NCBI GenBank assembly: GCA_011800155.1
Contig: CM022370.1
Coordinates: forward strand, 2,108,001 to 2,172,000
Origin: Flammulina velutipes
Taxonomy: Eukaryota > Basidiomycota > Agaricomycetes > Agaricales > Physalacriaceae
Length of the DNA stretch: 64,000 nt
Direction: 5' to 3'
Numbering within the stretch: position 1 is the first letter of the stretch; each line of letters opens with the position of its first letter. The notes under the pieces were generated by a model. That model was not told the origin of the DNA. It made no database searches and worked only from the letters and a program-made list of their open reading frames with translations. A program made the translations under genes and the position numbers. Shown one piece after another: positions 35,349 through 46,790 of this stretch.

Positions 35349-36070
35349 TTACAGTTTATTCTTTCCTCTGTGTTCTTTGAAGGATGCCTGTACACCTTTA
35401 CCTTGCTGAATATCCGCCAGACATAGAGCATCGACTTTACGTCCATGGGCAGCTAGTTCAGCGACCCTTGCCTCGAGATCTTTGGGTACGCAAACAACTC
35501 CGTCTTTATCACCGATTATCCAGTCACCTGGGTTGACGGTGACGGAGGGAAAGCCGGATCCTGCGGAGATGATGAGAGGGACGTCGATGGCAGATGGCCT
35601 GGTGAATGGGGATTGTCCCAAAGTCGAATGGCCCTTGGCGAAGACAGGAAACCGGAGTTTGGCGTGCTCGTCGAGGTCTCTGCAACGCCCGGAGATGACG
35701 ACTCCTACAGCTGAGCGGGCCTGGGCTCCAGCAGTCATGAGGCCTCCCCATACCGCGTTCTTGATCTCTAGTAGGAAGTGATTAGCTGGATTGGTAGTTA
35801 CTGAGCGAGCTGACGTTTACCGGGCGGGGCAGCGATTACTATAACAGATCCAGACGTAGCTGTGTCGACAAAATGTTCAGTGAGCTTGGGCGCTCCCTCG
35901 TCTGAAGCTAGGACCATCTGTACGGTGTACGCAGGCCCGCAGACCGATGTGTCTGCAGGCAAGGACGAGACGAGATCGATGTCTGGCATGTACCCGCCAT
36001 GCGGAGAGCCAAGCTTGATAAGCGCGTCTGATATCTCGCACGTAGAAAAGTGAGCGAGAGAGGACGACAT
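35349..36070 (-). CDS. RraA-like / HMG aldolase family protein
   Basis: Exons 36070-35821 and 35767-35349 give 222 aa. It opens with LAHFSTCEISDALIKLG, as in RraA-fold proteins. The second exon has WGGLMTAGAQARSAVGVVISG, followed by the Arg-Asp of the substrate site (GRCRDLDEH), and later NPGDWIIGDKDGVVCVPKD, the family's metal-site and C-terminal signature. Members include 4-hydroxy-4-methyl-2-oxoglutarate aldolase/oxaloacetate decarboxylase and E. coli RraA. Fungal members are often annotated as dimethylmenaquinone methyltransferase by mistake. The true substrate cannot be told from sequence. Confidence 0.85.
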
Positions 36071-36146
36071 GATGATGGTGGGCTAGCAAGTTCAGAATGA
36101 TGGCATCTTATCTTATCAGGCACTTGACACTTGCGCCACGACGACG
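36071..36146. promoter_or_regulatory. Short shared promoter, RraA-like / GYP1
   Basis: Only 76 bp separate the two divergent start codons, so the genes must share a promoter region or have overlapping 5' untranslated regions. Confidence 0.5.
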
Positions 36147-38120
36147 ATGACTTCCGCGCGGTCTCCGCCAACACGGCCGCACATTGGAATCCGACCGTCT
36201 GGCCACTTCTCTGGCTTTGAATGGGGCGACGACGACGCCTGGGACAGCGGCTCAGATTCAGAGTCGCCTCGACAACGAACAGCGCCGAGACCGGTGCCAA
36301 AGCCCATCCAGAACAGCGACTCGTCGTCGTCTTCGACGCTGGCGTTCTCCTACACACATGTCACTGCGCCAAATCCCAGCTCGTATCCTCCGCGCGTAGA
36401 GGAACAGCAGCAGCAGCAAAAGTCAGGATGGACCATCGTGAGGACTGCACCCGATGAAGCTTCGACATCCAACCAGGACGACGGGTTCGACACCATAGCT
36501 GCGCCAGAGGATCAGTCGGATGCAGACGTCGATGGAGATATGATACTGGGGGAGCTGGAGTACGACGTCGATGCGGTCGCAGTGAAGACCAAGGACGAGA
36601 GATCTAGCGTGCGAGACGATGTGGACGATGTTGTGAACGGTGCGAGCATATCTGCTACAACGACGGGTCGAAACTTATTGCATAGATCCGCTGCACGGCA
36701 TCCAGCATCGTTTACGCCGCCAGGCCCGTACAGCGTCCACCAACGAACCAAAGTCTGAAAAGCTGATACGCGAAAAGTCGATAAAGACGAATCGCAGACA
36801 CAAGTTTGTCGATTGTCTGTCCAGCCAGGATGTGAATATCAGTGCGCCATCGTGTTCTTTCGGTTACGCGCGCTAATGCTGCCCTTCAGCCGAGCTACGA
36901 AAGTTGTCATGGGCAGGTATACCAGAAGACCTTCGTCCTATGGCATGGCAGCTCCTTCTGGTGTGATTCTTGCTGTAACTCGATCCACTACAACTGCTCA
37001 ACGTCCATAGGGTTATCTCCCATTACCGACTCCCCTCCGCACCTCCACCCTCGCTCGGAAACGACAGGAATATCTTTCGCTCGTCGAGCTGTCTTTTGCA
37101 CGCGACCGTGAAGGACTCGACCAGCAGATATGGCATCAGATAGAGATTGACGTCCCTCGCACGCGTCCCGGCGTGCGTTTATGGATGCATGCCGCCACAC
37201 AACGGGTACGCTCTGTTCTCACCAGTTCCCATTAGCCAGCCTGACCCTTGGACAGAGCCTCGAACGCGTGTTATATGTATGGGCACTCCGACATCCAGCT
37301 AGTGGATATGTACAGGGCATCAACGACCTAGTCACGCCATTCTTCCAGGTCTTCCTCTCCTCCTACATTGGTACGATCACATCTCCAAACCTATCATCTG
37401 TATTGTATGCCTTACACGCACACAGATTCAAATCCAGAAGACTTTGACCCCAGTCTCCTCCCTAAACACGTCCTCAACGCCGTAGAAGCAGACTCGTTTT
37501 GGTGCCTTTCGCGTCTTTTGGACGGGATACAAGACAATTACATCTTCGCTCAGCCTGGGATACAAAGAAGTGTGCGCAGGATGGCAGAACTCGTTGCGAG
37601 AATAGATCGTCCGTGTCTCTCCCCTTCATATCGTATCTCATATCTAAACCGAATCATTCAGCTGCGCTTGCTTCACATCTAGACTCTCAAAATGTCGAAT
37701 TCATGCAATTCGCGTTTCGGTGGATGAATTGTCTGCTCATGAGAGAGATTAGTGTGCAAAATACCATACGTATGTGGGACACGTATTTGGTACGGCAGTT
37801 TCTTTTATTGGCTTTCGTATCATCGGCTCACCACCTGTCTAGGCGGAAGGCCCCGATGCATTCTCCCAGTTCCATCTATATGTCTGCTCCGCTTTTCTAG
37901 TAAAATGGAGTGAGAAGCTCCGAACCATGGATTTCCAGGTATACATGTCGCCATCCCACACTCCCCATATTTCTTACCACCTCCACAGGGCATCATAATG
38001 TTCCTACAATCACTCCCTACTCAAGACTGGGGAGACCACGAGATCGAAATGCTCCTCAGCGAAGCATTCGTGCTTAATTCGATATGGCACAACGCACAAA
38101 GCCATTTTAATGGGAAATGA
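36147..38120 (+). CDS. GYP1: Rab GTPase-activating protein, TBC domain (Gyp1/TBC1D22 type)
   Basis: Nine exons: 36147-36639, 36686-36841, 36890-36960, 37011-37205, 37256-37370, 37426-37608, 37662-37789, 37843-37938, 37989-38120, giving 522 aa. The N-terminal 165 residues are acidic, Ser-rich and Gln-rich. The TBC domain follows: LRKLSWAGIPEDLRPMAWQL, then the Arg finger IDVPRTRPG (consensus IxxDxxR) and the Gln finger GYVQGINDLVTPFF, then FRWMNCLLMREI and RMWDTYL. Both catalytic fingers are present. Gyp1 acts on Ypt1/Rab1 at the Golgi. The final LPTQDWGDHEIEMLLSEAF fits this subfamily. The gene ends 32 bp from the convergent NUP2 stop. Confidence 0.93.
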
Positions 38121-38152
38121 TATGTACAATGCGGATCCAATGTATAAAACGG

Positions 38153-40239
38153 TCATGCACCCGCTTCCTTTGCCTTGACGAACGCGATTTCGCGCTCAAG
38201 AGCATCTTTCAGCTGGCCCGCCTGATCCTCTGTCTTGGTCCGAACGGAGTAGGTGGTGGCTGCGCCAGTTTCGTCGTGTCCCATGAACGTGAGGGCCTTT
38301 TTCGACACGGTCGGCTTGAAGCCAGCATAGAGACGGAAATTCTGCGAACTAGTCAGACAAACCATATACCACAAATATAAACCAAAAGACATACAATGTT
38401 GATCTTCCCTGATGCACTGTTCCTCATCAAAACTCGCCGCGCATCGGTGGTAACGTGCTTCTTCAGCCTCAATACTCCAGTGCCCAAATCTGCCCATCCA
38501 GCGCTCTCGCCCTTCTTCAACCTATAGGCCTTGATCTTCAAGGAATACGTAGTGGACTCATCCTCCTCGCCCTCCCCTTCCACGTCATGCGGAGTGTCAA
38601 AGTTGAGCCCACTCTTCTCCTTGACGAGTTCTTGCGAGCTCGATGGTTCAGTAGGCGTCATCTCGATCTCATCCTCCGCACCGGCTTTCTCCCCAGCAGC
38701 TTTCTCGTCGGCAGCCTTCTTAGCAGCCTCTTCCGCTGCACCGAATCCAAACCCAACAGGGTTCCCGATGCTCCCTCCAGGCGTGGAAGGCTTACCAAAG
38801 CCACCAAATTTGCTCAACGGGCCACCACCAGACGCTGCCGGGGGTGTCGAAAAGAAATTGGGCACAGGTTCCGTTGTGGAGGGAGTGTCCTTCTTGGCAC
38901 CGAAACTGAGCGGAGATCCACCAGCAGACGCGCCAAACGACGAAGACGACGATGGCTCTTTGGCAGGCCCACCAAAGGTGAACGTGGATGACGAACCAGT
39001 AGGTGCACCAAACGGCGAAGCTTTCTCCGAGGCTGCTGGTTCAGAATTTCCGAACGTGAGCTTCGAGGATGAACTGGTAGTTGCATCAGAGGTTGGAGGG
39101 GCGCCAAAGAGGGATGTGGATGGTTTGCTTGTCGGGGGTGCACCAAAGGGTGAAGATGAAGATGATCCGAATAAGGATGTGGTCGCAGCAGAAGGTGCTG
39201 GTGTGAAAGGTGAAGGTGTCGCAGCGGCAGCCGGTGCAGCTGATCCGAAGGGGGAGGGAGCAAGGTTAGAGTTGGTGCCACTACTAGGTGGGAACGAGAA
39301 GCCAGAATTTGAGCTTGCTGCAGGTTTGGAACTGAAGTTGAACGCCTTGGACGTGTCGGAAGCTGCAGTGGGAGGGAACGAGAAGGGGGATTGCTTGCTA
39401 CTGGTGGCTGTTTGAGCATTAGCTTTGGGAGGGGATGAAGACGCAACGCCAAAGCCTTTGGTGAATGTAGTCACGGGTGCCTTTGCGCGCGCCTCCTCTG
39501 CTTCCGCCGTTTTACGTTGGGAGTCAATGATGGCGAGATACTTCTTGTACGTCTCAAAAAAGTTTGCAGACAGGTCCTTAAAAGGGTCGTCGTCGAGAGC
39601 GGTGTTGATGGCCTTTACGAACGAATTGTTGAGTCCACGAAGAGACATGAAGTATGCCTTGGCGGATGGACTGGGTCCTGTGGGCTCTGCGATGGTTGGA
39701 GATGCTGCAAGGATCTGGGATGTTCTGGTGGGTGGGGGAGATGAGAACGACGGTGGCGTCAGTGGCGTGGATTTCCATGAAGCATCGAATTTAGGCGCCG
39801 GTGAGTTGTTGAGGGAGCTTCCAGGCGATGCAGGCGGCGTGAAATTGAAAGTAGAGGAAGAGCCAGTTCCAAAGCCGGTAAAACTGGGAAACTTGGAGGT
39901 GGGCTGAACGAAAGAGTTGGATGGTTATTGTCCAAAATGTGGCGGGGCTTACCTCTGCCTGTGGCTTCGAGCCGACGTTCGTAGATGAAGAGGATCCGCC
40001 TAGTCGCTTGGGCAGTCCACGCATTCTGCTGGGATGTTAATTGAGCGCCAACGGAGGGGCAAATGCTACGCACGGTCTCGCAGCCAATGTGGCCTTGTCT
40101 GCCAGTTTGATTCCTCGTTGGCCTTCGTCGTCCTCGAGCTGCACATCTGTTAGCATTGGCAGCACTATTAAACTGGAAGACTTGCTATCTCTTCTCCGTC
40201 GTCCTTGGTGAGCTGTCTTTCTGCTGTACGTTTGGCCAT
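38153..40239 (-). CDS. NUP2: Nucleoporin Nup2/Nup50 with FG repeats and RanBP1-type domain
   Basis: Exons 40239-40182, 40146-40074, 40025-39953, 39903-38395 and 38341-38153 give 633 aa. The N-terminus MAKRTAERQLTKDDGEE and the stretch up to GLPKRLGG fit the Nup50/Nup2 importin-alpha binding motif. A helix with LRGLNNSFVKAINTALDDDP follows. The centre is Ser/Pro-rich with many FG/FSF/SPFG repeats. The C-terminal 120 residues form a Ran-binding domain (STTYSLKIKAYRLKKG ... GVLRLKKHVTTDARRVLMRN). It acts at the nuclear basket in recycling importin alpha. Intron 1 is only 35 nt. Confidence 0.9.
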
Positions 40240-40533
40240 AGTGGCACACGCGACGCGATTGTTGGTGGACAAGAGGTGATTGCAGGTAAACACGGTCAAA
40301 CAAGCAAGGTTTGCCGGCCAAGAGCCGGACTCGCTAACACGCCTGTCTCTCCGACGGTCGACTGCTGCTCGCTGTATGCTGCGCCACACTACAGAGTACT
40401 CATTAGCGGACCGCCAGTGCGGCCTGAGGCTCGTCGAGGCACCGGGAGCGGCCCACTCTGGACCACATGCTTTCGCATCTATTTAGGACGGTCCGAGACT
40501 TTAATTGGAGTCGCCTCTCATCGATTAACCGCC

Positions 40534-42364
40534 ATGGCTGCACAAGAACCTATCCCAGTATACACTCAGCTCAACGACTTGTATCAAAATCTCGGTACCA
40601 CAGTCGACCATGCAACCAGGTGGAATACTTTGGCAGAAGAATTTGAAAAGAGATTCGGCAGGAAACCAGCATACATCGCCCGAGCGCCGGGCAGAGTAAA
40701 GTACGTGCTCACTGCCTCCGAATTCCAGTTTGCTGATCACACGACAGTCTTATTGGTGAGCCCCTGCTCCATCGCCATCCATCGCAACTAATCAGGGCTA
40801 GGCGAACACATCGACTACTGTCTCTTTGGCGTATTGCCAGCCGCGATAGAACGCGATATCCTCATCGCCTGTGCTCCTCGTACCCATCAAGAACCTGGCC
40901 ATGTCGTGGCCGACAATCTCCAAGATAAATACACAAAGCAGTCCTTTTCCCCCGCTCCCAGACGTCGCGACTCTGTGGCTAGTATCAGTGATGCAGACGT
41001 CCATGCCGAAGAATGGCACATTGACATCAACACCGCAGAGCTACACTGGGAAAGCTACGTCAAGGCTGGTTATTATGTATGTCATCCATCTAATCTATCA
41101 CTCTCCGTCTACAACGCTTTACTAGGGTGTCCTCAACACTTACTTTGCTTCTAATAATCCTGTGCCCGTCGACCTTCTCGTCACTGGCACAGTACCCGCA
41201 GGCTCTGGCCTGTCTTCTAGCGCTGCCATGGTAGTAGCATCTACTCTTGCTTTCCTGGCTGTCAACGGCAAGGTAGAGCCAACTCTTATCCGCTCCTAAA
41301 TTCTGCCAACTGACACTTTATTAAGCTGGAACCGAATCTCGGTAACGAAGGCCCCAAAGTCAGCAAGGGCGACCTCGTTAAGCTGGCTGTCGCCAACGAA
41401 GCTCGCGTAGGTGTTAACAGTGGCGGAATGGACCAGGCAGCATCCGTCATCTGCAATGCATCGTCCGCGCTCTACATCACCTTCTTCCCAAACCTCTTCG
41501 CGTCCCCCGTCCCCCTTCCCCTCGGCGCCGTCTTTGTATGCGCCAACTCTCTCGTTGTCTCTGACAAAGCCCTTTCCGCTAAGAAGGGCTACAATTTGCG
41601 TGTCGTTGAGACCCTTGCCGCTGCTCGTATTCTGGCTCGGCGCCTTGGGGTGCCCGTGGGGCCAAAGGAGAAGATCACCCTCCGAGAGGTCGCTGGTCGT
41701 CTCGCTGGAGAGAAGGAGGGCGAGGAAATGTCCGCAGAGCAGTTGCAGGAGATCATCGTACGCATGACCAAGGAGGTAGAGGGTCTTCGGCCTGAGGGAA
41801 GCTCTGACCAACTCGGTGTTACCCTCGACAAAATGATATCTCTATCCGGCCTAGATGCAGCTACGTTCAATGAGCTCTACCTCTCCCGCTTCCAGGTCGA
41901 GGCAGAGTACTTCCAACTCTACAAGCGTGCGAAGCACATCTATTCGGAAGCTCTACGTGTCCTCCAGTTCCGACAAGTTTGCCTTGCCACACCACCACAC
42001 GGTGATGTTCTTGGATCTCTTGGTACGCTTATGGATGCGTCGCATAAGAGCTGCTCCGAACTTTATGAGTGCTCGTGCCCTGAACTAGATCAGCTCACAA
42101 ATCTGGCTAAGGAGGCGGGTGCTGTTGGAAGTCGACTGACGGGAGCAGGATGGGGCGGATGCACTGTCTCTTTGGTTCCGGAAGGTCAAGTGGAGTCGTT
42201 CATTGCGAAGTTGAGGGATACATATCCCCCGTATAATGGCCTCGAGGGCGAGAAGCTCAATGAAGTAATTTTTGCAACTAAACCTAGCAGTGGTGCTTGT
42301 GGTACGTGTTTAAAATGCTCTATGTGACGTTCTCTGATGATGTTGCATAGTGTACAAGTTTTAA
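40534..42364 (+). CDS. GAL1: Galactokinase (GHMP kinase, Leloir pathway)
   Basis: Exons 40534-40700, 40748-40755, 40802-41076, 41126-41272, 41326-42301 and 42351-42364 give 528 aa. Exon 2 is an 8-nt microexon that, with its neighbours, restores the galactokinase signature GRVNLIGEHIDY. GHMP motif 2 is VTGTVPAGSGLSSSAA, motif 3 LTGAGWGGCTVSL; the segment NSGGMDQAASV holds the catalytic Asp region. It phosphorylates galactose with ATP to galactose-1-phosphate. The last exon codes only VYKF. It diverges from NUP2 across 294 bp; no GAL7 or GAL10 is nearby. Confidence 0.94.
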
Positions 42365-42566
42365 ACAACCGTCGTCGTCTCATTGTATTACATGTGTATG
42401 CTTCCTATTCTGAATGGACACTTCTGGCGCTGTATAGCGCCATGTTATGTGGCATCGTACTCGACATGGCCATGACCGGTACCAAGACCCGCAGCTATAA
42501 TTATAACGTAGTAATGTAAGTCCGCGAAAGATACTAAAATGTACATGTAGATGTAAATGTGGCGCC

Positions 42567-43898
42567 CTATCTGATCAAGAAATCGTCGTCGTCCTCGAAA
42601 TTTCGATCAAGTGGCCATGGATCTGGAAAGCTCTCCACAGTCTCCAACACAGTTCTCTCCGAAATCCACCCCTGATTCTCCAGCTCATCAAGCCAATCTC
42701 CCGTAATGATGCGCAACTTGCGCATGGGAAATCCCGCCTCCAACCGCACCTTGAGCATCCCCGCCAACAACACCTGCTCCTCCGCGTTCAAGATGATCGC
42801 CATCTTCTCCAGGCGCTGCCACTTCGCCGTATCATGTAGGTACTTGAGGATATGCGGCACCTGATAAATATGGCTGAAGAAGTTGAGCTCACGCAGTGCG
42901 GGGAACGTGAGTACAAGATCATCGTACGCCTCCTCGATGGGATAGTCAACATCGCACAACGTCAACGACTGTACGAGGTGACAGCTTTTCGAATTAACCA
43001 GCAGAGGATCCAAATCGCGGAAAGTGAGACCCTTGAGCACGAGCGAGGCGAGGTTAGGCGCATCGACACACAACAGGACGCCACTATACACATGGCCCGT
43101 GTATCCACATATCCTCAACGAAACTAAATGCGGTAGACGAATATCACCAACAGTCTGCATCGGCCACTGTGCGTCCCCAAGGATATTCCCATGTAGCGAC
43201 AAATGCGCAAGCAGCGGCATGCTCAGAATGAGTTTCCGAAAATCCACATACGCCAATCGCGCACTGTTCGTCTGGTCCAAGTGGAAAGTCGTCACCGCCG
43301 CGAGCGGGGGCATGAAGAAGCGAAACGACATCCCCGCCAGGCGCACGAACGTTAAGTTTTGTGGGGGAGATGCGCCACCATCCAGGATCGGCGCGAACAC
43401 CGGGAGTCCACCCTGCTCATCAAGCATCGTGATCGAGAGGTACCGCAAGTTCGGCGCTGCGAGACGGTACAAGCGGGATGCCACGGGCCGGGCGTGTCTC
43501 TCCACCCGCACGAAGATCGCGCACCTGCGCCACATATGTGCGCGCGCGAATACTGCGTCGAGGACGGCGCTGCCTAGCTCGGAGCCGGAGGTGCGAATCT
43601 CGACGTCGAGGAGGCTGTTTCCCGAGCGCTCGAGGTAGGCGATGGGCCGCTGGGGGTGGGAGGCGCTGTCGATGTAGATGGTCCGCCAGAAATGGTGCAG
43701 GGAGAAGGAGATGGCTCGCCAGGAGGCGCACACGTGGGAGATGGTGACCTCGAATGGGAGAGTGGGATACACGGTTTCGTCGTCCTGGCCATCTTCGAGT
43801 TCGCAGTCCACTGAGGACAGGCGTTGGACTAGAAGGAAGATCTCCGCGAGGATTTCCGTCGGGAGGGATGCGACCGTCGTGTGAGGGAAGGGATACAT
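42567..43898 (-). CDS. F-box protein
   Basis: A single open frame of 443 aa. The F-box is at the N-terminus: LPTEILAEIFLLVQ, then a 25-residue acidic insert, then ISHVCASWRAISFSLHHFWRTIYI. The rest is an LRR-like solenoid typical of the large agaricomycete F-box family (LRYLSI, LSLHGNILGD, LVSLRICGYTG, LASLVLKGLTF, RELNFFS). It presumably binds Skp1 in an SCF ubiquitin ligase; the target is unknown. The end is acidic (NFEDDDDFLIR). Confidence 0.88.
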   Translation of the reverse strand: MYPFPHTTVASLPTEILAEIFLLVQRLSSVDCELEDGQDDETVYPTLPFEVTISHVCASWRAISFSLHHFWRTIYIDSASHPQRPIAYLERSGNSLLDVEIRTSGSELGSAVLDAVFARAHMWRRCAIFVRVERHARPVASRLYRLAAPNLRYLSITMLDEQGGLPVFAPILDGGASPPQNLTFVRLAGMSFRFFMPPLAAVTTFHLDQTNSARLAYVDFRKLILSMPLLAHLSLHGNILGDAQWPMQTVGDIRLPHLVSLRICGYTGHVYSGVLLCVDAPNLASLVLKGLTFRDLDPLLVNSKSCHLVQSLTLCDVDYPIEEAYDDLVLTFPALRELNFFSHIYQVPHILKYLHDTAKWQRLEKMAIILNAEEQVLLAGMLKVRLEAGFPMRKLRIITGDWLDELENQGWISERTVLETVESFPDPWPLDRNFEDDDDFLIR

Positions 43899-44485
43899 GA
43901 TCCCTGCAATTGAAGGTACTTAGTCAATATCTGATGGTGTGTTGGGTTAGGGCACTGACCGTATTTGAGCCTGGATGACAAGCGCGCGTGAGGTCGAGGT
44001 TCAATAGCAAACCTTGAGTAGTGTGTACTTATACTCTCGCCAGCAGACCATGACACGCCTTGTAAGCACATAAAATGTCAGCGCCAGCTCCCCGTTCTCA
44101 TCGATCATCTCCCTAACGTATTCGAGTCCGATGTACTGAATGATAGAACTCTATAAAGGTAAATGACTTTAGGTGGCTGAATGACGGAAAACCCGGAATT
44201 CCAAGTAAAGGATTGTCTAAACTTGGGAATATTGTTGATCTCTTTGCAATACACATGACTATAAGGAGCACTGTAAAGGCCCAAGAGGATTCTCCTTATC
44301 ACCATTGACACTAGCAGAATTCAAACCCGGTACGGAACTTCTGAAAATGGAGTGGTTCTGCAGCTCCTTAATATTTTCTACATCCCGTACAAAGGTCCTT
44401 TGAACGCGGCTCATACAAATACAACAAGCTCTAAGCCAAGCTGGCATAATTATAAACATCCACTGTACTTTCCCAGATCTAATCC
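43899..44485. other. Intergenic between F-box and seven-TM genes
   Basis: This is the 5' region of the F-box gene and the 3' region of the seven-TM gene. Short frames only; nothing recognised. Confidence 0.5.
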
Positions 44486-46237
44486 TCAACGCGACTCAGC
44501 CGACGAAGACTCGGAGTCCAATCTTTCCAACAGTTTCTCCGCTAGCCTTGCCTCTTCGACGATAGCAGTAACCCCATTGCTCCCTCCACGTCTATTTTTC
44601 GGGGGACTGGTGTGCGATCCGGGCACGGGTAACGTTAACGTACCCCATGCACTCAGACGCGTCGTGGAACCACCTTGTGAAGCGTGCACGTTATAGCGCG
44701 GGAGTGCTCTTGGTGAAGGAGGCGCAAACGGATCATGCATATTGAATGCGTCCATGGGAGGGCTGTGAGGAGATGGCACACGGCGAGGACACGGAGCTCG
44801 ACGTGTAGGTAGCCGTATGGGAAGCGTAGGGAATTGAATCCGACCAGGAAGACGTGGTTCGGATTGGATATAGGAATGTATACTGCCCCGTATGCCACTG
44901 AATATCTGGGAAGACCGACTCCGCGGGGTAGGTGCTGGCGTCATCGGAGTTTCAGGTCGATGTGTTGGTATCGGAAACACAGGGCTCTTCGTTCGAATTC
45001 CAGGAGAACAGAAGGAAGAGGTCGTGCTCAGTTGACGACGGTGGGCCCAACGGTGAGGCGTTGAAGGCGGAACGAAAGGACTCATTGGAGGTTCCTGGAC
45101 CCGTGAAAGACGTGCTACGAAGAGACGTTAGTAATCTTATAGAGGCTTGAGCATATGGTTTAACCTACCTTTCCATACCACCATCATGCAACCGCATGCA
45201 ATCACGGTCAATACACTCTGGAAACATCTCAGAGTTACTGACGTCTTCCAGACGCCTGCTTGTACCTCTTGACGGAGCCTACGCGGTATATCCGCATACA
45301 GGTCTGGAACGAGAACCGTAATGCAGATTTCAAATGCGAACACTAGAAGACTTGCAACCTGCACGACCAGAAGAAGTCCCAATAGCTCGCGTCGGCTCCC
45401 CGAATATACTCTGTTCGGAGTCGGCGGTGTGTCGCGGGCACTTGGAAATCGGATAGGAATTTGGACAGAAAGACCTTTAGTCGGCTGGCGAGGAATGCTC
45501 GGATACGAATGGTCCATGTGGTGAATGCCGAAGGACCTCTTGGTGCTGGAAGGAGATGGCGGAGGAGTATCGAAATCGCAAGGTGTAATAGGTGTAATAG
45601 GCGGTGAATCATCCTCTGGTAATGCTGGTGGTTCTGGTGTCGGTGCCAAGTACATATAGACGAGTAGCGGGAGAGTCAATGTCGTAAAGAGGAGATGGAA
45701 GAAAGGCGGTATGAGCGGTGTGACCCGCTGTGGCAGAAATGTGGAAATGAATGAAGTGATGGTTGCTGAGGGGAGATATGTTAGTCAGAGACAGGCGTGC
45801 TATGATTGAAAAGCGTACCGCCGACCAAAAGCAGGGACAGAAGGATGTTGTACGTCCAAAGTTGTGTTCTGGGAATGGTTTCATGGCGATTGAAGTTGGA
45901 GATGAGCGATATGATAAAAGCAGCGACTGGTAGCATATTAGAAGGACGAAGAGTGAGCAAAGGCGAGATCCATACGTTCAAGACGCAAGAGCGTGAGCAA
46001 GACGGCTTCTATGCTCGCCAGTTGTGCTTCGTGTACAGCGGTTAGACCGAAGGCACCTGTGAGGAGTGATAGCAGCGAGAGACTGAATATCGGGAGAAAA
46101 GTGCGCATAGATCGCTCTGGCGCGTCCTTGAATGCTGAGCGGCGATGCGAGGCGAGAACGACGACGAGGGAGATGACTGGAACGACGAGCAAGAGGGCGG
46201 GAGGTATCGCGTAGAAACGAAGAAGATTAGCAGACAT
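44486..46237 (-). CDS. Putative seven-transmembrane protein with long Pro/Ser-rich tail
   Basis: Exons 46237-45985, 45926-45819, 45765-45169 and 45114-44486 give 528 aa. I count seven hydrophobic segments: ALLLVVPVISLVVVLA, FSLSLLSLLTGAFGL, AVLLTLLLAAFIISLI, NILLSLLLVGATITSFI, FFHLLFTTLTLPLLVYMYL, LLVVQVASLLVFAFEICITV and SVLTVIACGCMMVVW. A loop of about 85 Pro-rich residues separates TM5 and TM6. A tail of about 210 residues rich in Pro, Ser and Arg follows TM7. The plan resembles a receptor (GPCR-like), but no Ste2, Ste3, cAMP-receptor or Pth11 signature was recognised. The ATG at 46237 directly precedes TM1. Confidence 0.72.
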
Positions 46238-46790
46238 GATGGGAACTGGCAAAAGTCGGCGTCGAGCTAAGCTGTCGCTGGTCCAGCTTTATTTGGTCCG
46301 GTAATCTAAACTACTTCCACTTTAGTCCCGCCACACTTCCGGTAACCTTTCGTTGCACGAGTCATAGTCAAAGAGCATTTCGAGTGTTGCCATGGACGTC
46401 AATTCGAGGAATACGCGAATACAAGCTCATTTATCTTGTCAAAGTCGTGAACATATCCGAGGACGAAGATGAAGGAAGAGGCCGAGCAGCTTGCCAAACA
46501 CGCGCAAACTCGTCTTTGCTTCGATCGTGCCAAATCTTGCACGCTTCTTCTGGCCTGGAATGTTGGCAGTACTCTCGGTGCGGAGATTGTCTTCCCGTCT
46601 AGTCCAGTACCTTCCACTAGGACGATCTCTGCTTCATCGCACTCACCGGAGGTTAAAGAACGTTTCAGCGAACGCAGTGTCTCGGGCCGACAGCTTCCAC
46701 TCGTAGTCTACGACGGACCTAAAGGTGCCAAACGCTCTTCGATATTCCAGTCATGATACAATTACATTGATATACAGTTCCTAAACTCGT
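46238..46790. other. Intergenic with a weak plus-strand open frame
   Basis: A plus frame at 46469-46756 (95 aa, MKEEAEQLAKHAQTRLCFDR ...) and an ATG in good context at 46392 hint at a small gene, but no splice model joined them into a sensible protein. It overlaps no other gene. Left as an open question. Confidence 0.3.

Noticed and set aside
38531..39907. Plus-strand open frames opposite NUP2 (up to 294 aa)
   Set aside because: Antisense shadows of the FG/Ser-rich exon; codon pattern and family match favour the minus strand.
43024..43747. Plus-strand frames opposite the F-box gene
   Set aside because: Shadow frames; no start context or splice logic, while the minus strand gives an F-box protein.
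46384..46756. Small selenoprotein W-like or other known small gene
   Set aside because: No CxxC/CxxU motif or spliced frame matching a known family could be built.
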